Of a stretch of 64,000 nucleotides of DNA, positions 23,921-34,700 are shown piece after piece. Both the position numbers and the translations under genes were made by a program. Position 1 is the first letter of the stretch, and every line of letters begins with the position of its first letter. Below the pieces are notes generated by a model, which was not told the origin of the DNA, searched no databases, and saw nothing but the letters and a program-made list of their open reading frames with translations. The DNA is from Thunnus maccoyii (lineage: Eukaryota; Chordata; Actinopteri; Scombriformes; Scombridae). The stretch covers positions 36,182,662-36,246,661 of the forward strand of contig NC_056533.1 of NCBI RefSeq assembly GCF_910596095.1, in the 5' to 3' direction.

Positions 23921-25683
23921 AGTTTCTACCAGAGTACTCAAGCTTGCAAATCCAAATTTCACAAAACTGAGATAAGTTCTTATCAGGTTTCAGAAACCAG
24001 AACATGACGTTTGAACGCACAAAGCATAACTGTATGCAAATAAACACACTCAGTGAACTGTAATAAAAGACCAATATGTCTTCATCACTCAAGAAATTCT
24101 GTCATATTTATTCTCATTTATTTATTTACAAAAGGTCAGTTTTTCTGAACATTTCTCTACCGGCTGTCATACACTAAATTGATTCGGCCTGTTGATCCTC
24201 GGAGGGATTTCTTGACAATTTAACTTTTTTTTAGTTGAATAGACATTTTTCACAGCAGACATTTTTCACATGTGAAGGCAGGAAAAGTAAAGGTGCAATA
24301 AATCACATTTAGTTTTTCAGAATTCATGACTCTGGTATAGAGCATGATGAATTGGCTCCCTCAGATGCTTGAATGGAACTAAAGTGCTGTGAAAACGGTT
24401 TATATCCAGAATATACAGAGGAGTCATCAAAGGAGACTCCATGCAGTACATACTGCTGTCGCACTGCACTGTTTATAGTCACATCACATCATTTAGGGAC
24501 TTTCTGATCTTTACCTTGAGACTTAAATTCAACTTCCTGAGCTCTGAATGAAGATACACCATCCTGCAGATTGATAAGTTGCTGTGATTCTGCTTTAATG
24601 AGACACTGTACAACATATTACAGATGAAGTTTATTGTTCACCGTTGTTGCCCAGAGAATCTTTTCTGCAGCAGCTCTGAAAACGTGAGATCAGTTTTATT
24701 GGCAGGTATTGTTATAAAACCACCAACACCACCACCTACAGTCTGTAACCAGTCAAACAGAAATCTTCAGCACTATAAAGGCTGTCCTCTGCCGCCCTCT
24801 GCTGGTTAAAACACGTTTTGATTTAAAGTAAGTCAGTCTGGTGATATTCTTTATTTTTCTTATTGACAAAAAAATCCCACAAAAACACCAAAACCAACAA
24901 TGAACTGATCTACTAACAAGTGTTGTGTGCATATCCTGGCTGAGAATAGTCACTAACTAATGCATCATTTCCTCCTTTTTGAGTCATTTTTGCTTAAAAC
25001 TACATTTTAGGAAATTACTGAGAATTTCTAAAATGAAACTATCAGTCTTCCTCTGATGTTTTTGTATATTAGAGTCCTGACAAGCTTTAAAAGCTAAAAC
25101 AATCATCTTAATTTCCTTATATATGTATGTATCTATGTATATATATATATATATATTCTTAATTCTTATTCTATATTCTTAATAATATACTACTGAACTT
25201 TTGATTTTCAGGGATTTCAGAAGAATTAAATGGCTGATTCTTCATACAAAGGCCACCGTTAAGTCATTTCTTACAAAGAATTTTTCCACACAGCTTCAAG
25301 AAACCGGAGACTAATAAATAAAATACATCTTATTGAACATCTTCTTTATAAAGGTCCACAAGGTATTCTACTGTACATATCACTCATTTTGACATTTTCT
25401 TTTTTGTTGAGACAAAAAGCACCTGATTTGATTGTCCCACAGCATCACTGTGTGTCACTGTCGTCTGTATCTGAGTCATATTTAACTGAGAAACACTTCT
25501 GTTATATTACATTTCCATTGCTGCTGTTCCTTTTTTTGCCAGTCTGTGAGTTTCCATCGACTCCAGTATGTCTGTTATTACATGATCCTCAGTCGGCTGG
25601 ATGTAGTCCCTCAGTTTGGGTGTTTTTCATTAGCGGGTGCAGTAAATAAGGTCAAACCTCCAGCTTGATGCAGTGAAACAATC
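23921..25683. other. Intergenic DNA and likely sirt3 3' UTR
   Basis: No coding feature is supported. The segment nearest 25683 is probably the sirt3 3' UTR (read on the - strand). A - strand AATAAA appears as TTTATT at 24850-24855, about 830 bp past the stop, and is the clearest candidate signal. A short (AT)n tract lies near 25135-25155. The 86-codon + frame at 25389-25649 is low-complexity and not convincing. Confidence 0.4.
24789..24806 (-). promoter_or_regulatory. CTCF-like motif
   Basis: On the - strand this reads ACCAGCAGAGGGCGGCAG, which fits the CTCF core (CCASYAGRKGGC followed by a G-rich end) at every strongly constrained position. It lies between drd4 and the 3' end of sirt3. Similar strings occur at the ends of some teleost repeats, so occupancy is not assured. 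Confidence 0.45.
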
Positions 25684-28600
25684 TCACTCTTCAGTCTTTG
25701 TTGAGGCCTGCAGATAAAAGTACAAACATTAACATAAGTGAACTTATCAGTGGAGCTCGTGCTTCTAAATCACTGCATCTTTCACAACTTAATGACTAAA
25801 TCCCGTTCAGCTTTGTATGATTTTAGTTTTATCTTTTGAGCGGTTTTATCACCGGACTTACAACACAACGGTGAGGTGCAGGAAGGCTCTGCACACTAAC
25901 GTGCAGGTATTTAATCAAAAAAGATTTTGGTCATTAAAGCTGCACTAATCAATGTTTTTATGTTGACATTGGATCAAATTGGTGTGTGTGAGTGTGTATG
26001 TGTGTGTGTGTGAGACTGAGGCAGAGCTAAAAGTGATTGAATATTAGTCTTATATTCATCAGGAGGCCACAAACACAACACTAAATGATCAATAATGTTG
26101 CTCTGTATCTGCCGGATGTGTTAATAGAAACTAACTCGCCATAACAACTTTATTAGGTAAGTAATAACAACATGTCTGTTATTTATCAGTGTAAATAATA
26201 ACCAAAATACACTTTTCTATCATTATTATTATTATTATTATTTCCAGTTTTCCTTCTTTTATTTAGATTTCTGACTGTTTTCTGTATTGATTTTAGGGCT
26301 GCAACTAACAATTATTTTCATTATTGATTAATCTGAAGATTACTTTCTCGATTAATCGTTTAGTCTATGAAATGTTAAAAAATAGTGAAAAAATGGCGTT
26401 CGCATTTTCTCAGAGGCCAGTGACATCTTCAACTTGCTTATTTTGTCTAATTAACTGTCTAATATGTAAAGATATTTAATTTACTGTCATATATGACGAG
26501 GAAAGACAGCAAATCACCACATTTTTGCTTGAAAAATGACTGAAACTATTAATTGATCATCAAAATAGTTGTTGATTTTTCTGTCAATCAATTAATTAAC
26601 TAATCACTACAGCTCTAATTGATTTATCCTCAGTTTTATGATATATTGTATGTGAGGAACTTGTACTTGACAGTTGTTCTATCTGATGTGAGAGTTTATT
26701 TTGCTCTGATGAAGGTTAAAAACCAAAAGCTGAGAGACTTTTGATTAAATAGCAACATGGACTTCAGTGTATAAAGAGTAAATAACCACAAAGGCTCACG
26801 TGAACCCTGACGTTGAAGAGTTATAACGTAAGTGTGAGCTGGTAAACAAAAAAAAAAACAACTCACTTTCTCAGCAGCGGACGCCATCAGAGCGTCCAGC
26901 TCCTGAGTCCAGCCGAGGGCGTCGGACAAGGCTTGCACGCCGCTGACCACGTCGCCCAGCTGCACCACGTCATGAGGTCGGCGGCTTCTCCAGGCGAACG
27001 GACCCACCAAGTCCCTGTTGATGAGGAGTCGGGGAACAGAGCTGCGTACGGCTCCTGACAGACTGGCGAAGGGCTCCACCTGCAGGACAGAGAGTGAATA
27101 AGTTGATGGTTTAATGTGCTGCAGGTGCTACATCAGTTATAGCAACTTAGTGTTTTGTTAAGACTCTTTTCTTTAAACTTTTAATATGTAAAAACTCTCA
27201 TGAGACCCTGATCCTGCTTGAAACTATCACAATAAACAGATTTAACATGTATTTGATAATATATGGAGAGACTTTGTATGTTTTCCTATTAAAATCTTTT
27301 TAAGTCTTCCACAAATAAGTATATTTCATGCAGTAAACAGAACATTTTGCACCAGTAGTACCAGTAACATTTAATTTAACAACATGACCTTGCTGTAATA
27401 TAATGTTTCAACTCTGAGAGCAGCATGAATGGAACATATCTGAAGTACTGAGTCAGTTTCTATGTTTGTTCTGTTCCAGCCCACCCAGCTCATGTTCTCT
27501 CCCAGCCTGACTTTTTGTTTCAGATGGAAATACGTCAGATTAAAAAAGGCCCCTGACGTTGTTTCCTCCTGAGTTTTGGCGCTCACCTCCAGCGAGGTGC
27601 CCATGATGATCAGCAGGTCTGCCAGTGGGAAGTCTGTGAGGTATTTGAAGAAGTGAGGCGGGAGCTCCTCCCCAAAAAAGACGATGTCGGGCTTTACTAC
27701 GCCCGTACAGGTCGGACACTTAGGGACCGTCCCGCTCATCACGTCTGGCTGATGAAACACAGGAAAAACACACAAAATCATTTAAGTCTCCTCGACTAAA
27801 ACATGTAAAAGAAAAGAATTTGTTTTTCTTCTTGTTCCTTCAGTTGTTTGTAGAGTTTGTTTTCATTCATCTGCTGAAGGAGGAAAGTTTCTCTGAGCTC
27901 ATCTTGAATCTCAGATTAACACGGGTACCTACGAGCATGATTTTTGACGTCACCACCAGTTTGGAGTAGAGCTGCAACAATTAGTTGCCAACAACTAAAT
28001 TAATCGCCAACTATTTTGATAATCGATGAATCTTTTTGAGTCGCTTGTTGAGAAAAAAAGTCCAAATTCTCTGGTTCCAGCCTCTCAAATGTGAATATAT
28101 TCTGGTTTCTTTAGTCCTCTATGACAGTAAACTGAACATCTTCGGGTTTTGGACTGTTGTTCGGGACAAAATAAGACATTTGTGGACGTCAGCTTGGGCT
28201 TTGTGAAATGGTGACTGATGTTTTTCACCATTTTCTGACTTTTGATAGACTAAACGATTAATCAAAAGAATGTAATTAATGTAAATGTTGACCAAACGTG
28301 CAGATCAAACTCACTCGTAGGTCCTCTCCTTCATATTGTCTCCTGCAAACAGTGCAGGTGGCCGTTGCAAACGTACCATGGGCCTCCACCAGCATCTTAG
28401 CGGGAATCCCTGCCACTTGACACAGACGATCACGAGTAAACAAGCATGAAATAATATGAAACAATTCCTTTAATATATCAAAAAGATATAAATACATACA
28501 TCTTTCCAGCCCGTCGATGTTCTGCGTGTACATCCTGAGAAGCAGACCCTTCTCGTGAAGCAGTCGCACAAAGTAGTGTGTGACATTGGGCTGGTAATTA

Positions 28601-30752
28601 CCCGGATACAGCTCTTTGGCCAGGGCGAAGAAGGGTTCAGGGTTATGATGGAAAAAGCCGATCTCGAATATGGCCTCTGCGTAAGGCAGGTTATACTGCT
28701 GCAGGTTGTCATAGAGACCGCTGCCTGGGGACCTGTGAGGGAATAAACACTCATCTGTTGATAGAACCCAGAATACACCTGATATTTACAGATGTGTATT
28801 TATAGAAACGCTAGAATATGAAGACAGGAAACCACATCTAACTTTTTTTTTTTTTTTTAACCTGAAATCTGGGATGCCACTGGGAGTGCTGATCCCAGCT
28901 CCGGCCATCACTACGACCCTCTTGTACTGCCGCTCTCGGATGTTCTTGGCGATGCTCTCCAGGGTCTGCTGCTCGCCGGCTGCACCTCCGCCACGGGAGA
29001 AAAGTCCTCGAGCGCCATCCCACCGGGGAGAGCTTGTTTGTCTGTGAAGATGCATAACAAAACTTCACTGAGATGCACATAAATATGAGATTCAGTGGAA
29101 GGATCAGTTTATTACTGAGATGTGAACCACCACGAAACTACAAACTGTTTGAATTTCAGGTGACATCATTGTTTCGGCACCATAAGCAGAGAAACAGCTG
29201 TCAATCTGGTACTGTCTCATCTCTTTTTGATATAAGCACATTTTATTTGTTCCACTTGAAATCATTTAAATTGCTCTTATTATCCTGACTTCACTATGTT
29301 GCAGCTTGAGGGTGCAGAAGCCAGCATCGCTCTGATTGGACAAAATGGGAAAGACTGTTGTGTCCTAAGAACCACAGTCTTCATCGTCTACCTGGGGTCT
29401 GTGGTACACTTCATAAACAAAACATTTATGCACTTGTTGGAGTCACCACATTGTTAAGTGTCTACTTAAGAGCACCTAACATCTGCACATATACAAAATA
29501 AATACAGCATCATTGTAGAATAGGAATAATTTACACTCAGTAAGTGCTACATACTGTATATATACACTACACCTGACTGAAAGATATTTCAAAGTTATGC
29601 CTTTGTTACTTCTGTCTACTAGTGATCGCTTGTAGTGGTTCAAATGGAAACCTGCATAGCAACCAGTGTCTTAAGGAGCCAGAGCCTGAAATAAAATGAC
29701 ACCCACAGCTGCCTTTAAGTAAAGGATTGTGTCCTTTTTTACAAGGACTGAGTATCATTTACACTGAAAGCACATTAGGATTTGATCTTTTAATTGCCGG
29801 TATGAACAGGAAGAACGATTACAGCAAGTAAAACCTTTATTAATATTCATATGGGCACCTGACTGATGTTTGTAGTAAATAGACAAAAACATGCAGTAAG
29901 CAGATGGTATGATCGTTTAAAGAAACTATTCAGTTTGGTCCCTTCTGGTTGGAACAGACTGTAGTAATAATCCTTAGACACAACAGGCAGATACTGACAT
30001 TCCTCGTACTCCTGTTACAAAGGGCTTACAAGTTAGATAAAGCATTCCCCCCTCACTATTTAAAAATATCACTATGTGACTGAATGAATTACTAAAGTCC
30101 AATATATCATTTTGCAGGGCTGCACCATTACAGTGGATGGAAAATTCAAGGTGTCATTTGCAGCATTTGCATCCATTGTGTCCAATCTTCATCTGAAAAG
30201 TAACTAAAGCTGTCAAATAAATGTAGTGGAGTAGAAAGTACAATATTTCCCTCTGAAATGTAGTGGAGTGGAAGTATAAAGTAGCATCGAATGGAAATAC
30301 TCAAGTAAAGTACCTCAAAATTGTATTTAAGTACAGTACTTGAATAAAACACTGCCCACATTTTATATCTGGTTTACATATGAGTCTGACCCTGAATGGA
30401 CATATTTATCTCTGGTGTGTGTGATATGATCCTCATATTCATGTCACATTTGGAGATGCAAACATGACCCTTAACCCAGACAGAACTGGTGAACTGTCAG
30501 GATCCTGGTGAAATACCTGGACGGAGCTGCTGCACCTTGAGCTGGACACAAACTCCTTTCACCAAAGCCTATAAAAACACAATGCATGTGTCATATATTA
30601 TCAATCATAAATACTTCCTGCTATCGATTAATGCCAGCTGAGTCCGTGTACTAACCGTTTGCACACACCGTCCTGCTTGCTCTTGAACTCAAACTGCGAT
30701 ACAAACAAAACCTGACAGGTGACATTAAAGAGGAGCTCACAACAGAAGCCAT
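25684..30752 (-). CDS. sirt3: NAD-dependent protein deacetylase sirtuin-3, mitochondrial, 8 exons, 353 aa
   Basis: Class I sirtuin that removes acetyl groups from lysines of mitochondrial enzymes using NAD+. Exons on the - strand, 5' to 3': 30752-30656, 30568-30517, 29041-28862, 28732-28500, 28415-28315, 27748-27587, 27079-26867, 25707-25684. All splice sites are GT-AG and phases match. Exon 1 encodes a Met-Ala start with Arg, Ser and Leu but no acidic residue in the first 32 positions, as expected of a mitochondrial presequence. Catalytic core: GAGIS at 97-101 (NAD Rossmann loop), TQNID at 179-183, catalytic His200 in EAHGTF, zinc ligands Cys208, Cys211, Cys232 and Cys235, then GTSLEVEPFA. 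The core matches vertebrate SIRT3 more closely than other sirtuins. The presequence and the adjacent psmd13 agree with SIRT3. The last exon adds only seven residues (ending TEE). The donor of exon 3 is weak (GTTAAA followed by a long A run). Confidence 0.95.
26295..26620 (+). repeat. GGGCTGCAAC-family repeat in the last sirt3 intron
   Basis: Begins AGGGCTGCAACTAACAATTA and continues through ATTAATCGTTTAGTCTATGA to a mirrored end (CAATTAATTAACTAATCACT). Non-coding; same family as 23841-23920. Confidence 0.65.
27965..28270 (+). repeat. GGGCTGCAAC-family repeat in a sirt3 intron
   Basis: Contains AGAGCTGCAACAATTAGTTG, TAATCGATGAATC, TCTCTGGTTCCAGCCTCTCA, CTATGACAGTAAACTGAA, TTGTGGACGTCAGCTTGGGC and a closing AAACGATTAATC. 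It sits between the exons ending at 28315 and starting at 27748 and is non-coding. Confidence 0.65.
29775..29875 (+). repeat. Foldback-element fragment (copy C) in sirt3 intron 2
   Basis: Retains GGTATGAACAGGAAGAACGA, TTACAGCAAG and a GGGCACCTGACTGATGTTTG end, which correspond to the terminal part of the foldback family. Confidence 0.5.
30120..30360 (+). repeat. Interspersed repeat shared with 50330-51140
   Basis: The text CTGAAAAGTAACTAAAGCTG, CAAATAAATGTAGTGGAGTA, AGTATAAAGTAGCATC and AAGTACAGTACTTGA is almost identical to 50935-51110 in jph3 intron 1. It is a common teleost element with ends of the type CAGTG.TGGAA..TAACTAAG. Confidence 0.75.
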
Positions 30753-31748
30753 AACACAGCTGTGACTGCACACTAAGCTACCCGCAGAGTTTCATTACCT
30801 GATTCCTACTTTCCACAAGCAGTTTCCTATACGCAAACACGACATATTAACGCGTTTAGTCCTTATAGGGTCAAATATATAGGGAAACTAATGACAGTCT
30901 GCTGAAATGTGTGTTGTTGTAGTCCTTTGACCTCCTTATGACGCGCCACAGTACCGTAGTGTACAATAAAAAGGTAGCTACACAAAACAGCTCAACCGTT
31001 AGCTACATCACCTTTTGTTTAATTAGCCGTCGTTTATTAATGATGAACAACCCACTGGATAACATCTATTAAGTGTTTAACTGTCAATAAACCAACTTCA
31101 CATCACATTTTGAACGAGCATGAGCTAAATGGTGCTGAAATGTTATTGTAGTTATTTGACCTCCGTATGACGCGCCAGAGTACCGTAATGTACAATAAAA
31201 GGTAGCTATACAAAACAACTCAACCGTTAGCTACATCACTTTTTGTTCAATTATCCATCGTTTCTTAATGATGAACAACCCACTGAATAATATATATTAC
31301 GTGTTTTACTGTTAATAAACCAACTTTACATCACATTAAGAGCGAATATTAGCTAAACGGTGCTGAAATCTTTGCTGTGTTAGACCTCCTTATGAGGCGC
31401 CAGACTACCGTATACCGTAATGTCTGATATAGCCTAACAATAGCTACACAACACAGCTCGGCCGTTAGCTACATAATCTTGCCGCCTATTTTGTTTAATT
31501 GCATTTTCATTGTTTAATGATTAACAACCCACGGGTCAATATGTATAACGTATAAAACTGTCAATAAATGAACTTTAGATCATATTTTTGAGCGAACATC
31601 AGCTAACCGGTAACCGTTGGAAACGCCTACTTCATGTCCCATAATTCTTTGCGTCAACCCCACAACACGACAGGCTACTTGACGTTAGCAGAAAATTCAA
31701 CAACACTCATCAGTCCCCAATAAATTTAACTTTTAACTTGTCGCTACC
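30753..31748. promoter_or_regulatory. Shared divergent promoter region of sirt3 and psmd13
   Basis: The two start codons face away from each other and are 996 bp apart, with no other gene between them. In mammals SIRT3 and PSMD13 are also head-to-head and share a bidirectional promoter (established). Here most of the interval (about 30901-31610) is a three-copy tandem repeat, described separately. The ends adjacent to each gene are unique. I see no TATA box; CpG-containing motifs such as GACGCGCC recur in the repeat. Confidence 0.75.
30901..31610. repeat. Three-copy tandem repeat, unit about 230 bp, inside the sirt3/psmd13 promoter
   Basis: The phrase GCTGAAAT starts at 30901, 31134 and 31362. 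In each copy it is followed by GACCTCC.TATGA, (C/G)GCGCCA, TACCGTA, GGTAGCTA (or TAGCTA), CC GTTAGCTACAT, GATGAACAACCCAC (or GATTAACAACCCAC), CTGT(C/T)AATAAAC and AGCTAA.. at the unit end. Copies 1 and 2 are very similar. Copy 3, nearest psmd13, is the most diverged. Confidence 0.92.
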
Positions 31749-34700
31749 ATGAAAGATGTCACCGGGTACCTCAAACAGCAGCAGAGCAACAGCTCAACGC
31801 CGGAGATGGCGTCGGAGTGGCACACGCTGGAGGAACTGCACAACAAAAGGTAAAAAAATCTTCTGTTCGTCTGCCGTGCTAGCGCTAAACGAGCTAAGGT
31901 AAGCTAGCTCGTTCAATGGAAATGCACGCTGAGTCATGTACGGCACTAGCGTTAGCTCAGGTTTAGCAAGTGTCTTATTTAAAATCAAAGCAGAAACGTG
32001 ACGACTTATATTATATGCTGAGCAAATAGTCTGACCCTGGTTGTAGCTTTCAGCAAAATACCAGAAATTTCGTCTTGCGGATGACAAAGTTCATCAGACT
32101 GAAGTTTTACTAGCTGTTGTGTAGCTTCTAGCAGAGTTCATCATAGTCATTGTACAACTGCAAATAAAATCTGTGCTTTCCCACTGTTTTGTTTCAACAC
32201 GGCAATATGATTGAAAATCATGACACTTAAATGTGTCATGTAAAAGTTTGCCCTCTAAAATATAAATGAATGTCCATCAAATATAGTCAATGTTAACTTG
32301 TCTTGACGAACAGCCCAATAACATTAAAGGACGGGTTCACAAATTGTCAAGTCTGTCATAAAACAACAGTCAGGAGCTCAAATGAGCATTGAAACATGTT
32401 TTTCTTGCTGTAATCATTCCTCCTGTTCATACTGACCATTAGAAGATCCCTTCATAATGCACTTACTATGTAAGTGATGGGGGACTAAATCCTCAGTCCT
32501 CCATCTGTGCAAAAATGTATTTAAAAGTTAATATGAAACTAATATGAAGCTTCATCCCAGAGGAAAAACCTCTTTCATATGGACACCTGACTGTTGTTTA
32601 AATACACACACTTGAAAAACTGTGAAGCTGTCCTTTAACACCTTTTGTAATAAACGGTGCATTTAAAACATATACTTCCCCTTTGGACCTTTCCATGTTT
32701 TGTCCCACAACATTGAAAGACTGTGTATGCAACTAGGGTTTCCTAAATGTTCATATACACCTAAACCATCATTGATCACTCACTAAACATCAGTATCACT
32801 CCCTATGTTTGTTTTCATGCTGTAGTTTTTGTCAGTAAGCTGTAGTGAAACAACATGATGAGCTGGTGACTGACACTGTGTGTTTTTTTTATTGACAGAT
32901 TGTGGCATCAGTTGACTCTGAAGCTGACAGACTTTGTTAAAGACCCTTGCTTCAAAACAGGAGATGGCCTCATACAGGTAACTGCACCACAGTCACACGT
33001 TATGCTGTAATACTTTGAATGAGTGTAGAGGATGCACAATGATGTCTGTTGCCAGAATTTCATATCATGTAGTGTGATATACGATCACTAATGAAGCTAT
33101 TGATTTCTCATTTGTATATAACTCTCAAGGGAAATTAATTACGTCATTGCGCTTCAGTTTCTTCCATTGAGGACTGAACCACTCTGTTTAATCCAGTTAT
33201 ATGAGCCACACCATTCATATTGCAGCAGCATTTAGCAAACCATCAGGAACAGAACAAAACCCAAACACTTGTTAAAGTCGCAGTAGAGAAACGGTTTCTA
33301 ATGAGATGAACATTTAATGTTTTAACTTTGTCTGTTTGTATTTTCTTCTTCCAGCTCTATGAAAATTTCCTCAGTGACTTTGAACACAGGTGAGCTAGAA
33401 ATTGTAACATCTGCTAATTCAGTATTTGTGGTTTTTGCTTATTCAGCTGCTAATTCATTGTTTTTGATCCCTCAACAGAATCAATCCATTGTCCCTCATG
33501 GAGATCATTCTGTATGTTGCCAGACAGATGACAGGTAAGGACACCTTGATGCAATAGGGAATATTTCTCTGCAGAATATGTGTATTTTGGGGTTTTAAGA
33601 CAATAGTTTTTGTTTCCAGATCCTAAAGATGCCATCGTTTTTCTGGAGAAGACCAAGGAAAAAGTAAGTTTATTGAAACATCACAGGTTTTGAAATGTAA
33701 CTGATGCATTTTACAATCAGATTTTAACGAGTCTCTGTCTGATTCAGGTGAAAAGCAGCGAAGAAGCCGTCATTCTCTGCAAGACATCTATCGGCAGCCT
33801 TAAACTGGAGATCAATGATCTTCCTGCTACAAAGGTAAGAGCTCCTAAAATCTCTGCCGCCTCCCTTTTTTTTTTTTTTTACATTCGCTGACGCAAAACA
33901 AGTCTTACACCTCATTCAGATAATCACACGTTACGGCACATGCTGAACGTCAAGCTGCTTGTTATGATCACACATGATTCGTTAAAGCAGAGCGTCAAAA
34001 ACCAACAGCTGTGCAACAAAACAACAGGAGTGTGTTTTATCTCCTTTTTTCTTACTGAGATCATTTTTCAAAGGATAGAAAAGTCAGATTGGTTCGTCCC
34101 TAATAAAAACATTACTAGAACATGTTAAGTACTGCTGACCTGCCAGATGATGTCATCTTTAAGCAGCCTAAGTTATCCTGAAAACAATATATGATGTTTC
34201 TGGCTGAACCAGTTACCAACCAAAACATCCAGTCAGAACAAATATGATCCGCCGCTTTACGCCCTGATCAGCTCTGATCGCCTTGTTGTCTTCTTCACTT
34301 CCAGAAAATAATTGAAGAGGTCGAGGAAATGTTGAATAACTTGCCCGGAGTGACGTCGGTCCATGGCAGATTTTACGACCTCTCCAGCAAATATTATCGC
34401 ATCATCGGGAACCACGCCTCCTACTACAAGGACGCTCTGCGCTACCTCGGATGTGTGGACATCAAAGACCTTCCAGGTGAGTGATGATGGAGCCACAGGG
34501 AGTCTTCTGTATTAACAGCGGAGAGATTAATGTTATTGTTGTTTTTTCACAGAGACAGAGAAGCAGGAGAGGGCGTTCACACTGGGACTGGCTGGACTCT
34601 TAGGAGAAGGAGTTTACAACTTCGGAGAGCTGGTGGGTTTTTTCACTCAACGCGGCGTTCTGTTCGTGTGGTTAGCCTTTCACCTGAAGTTTAGCATGCT

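Noticed and set aside
31130..31142. RE1 half-site GGTGCTGAA in the promoter repeat
   Set aside because: Half-site only; its partner half is absent in all three units.
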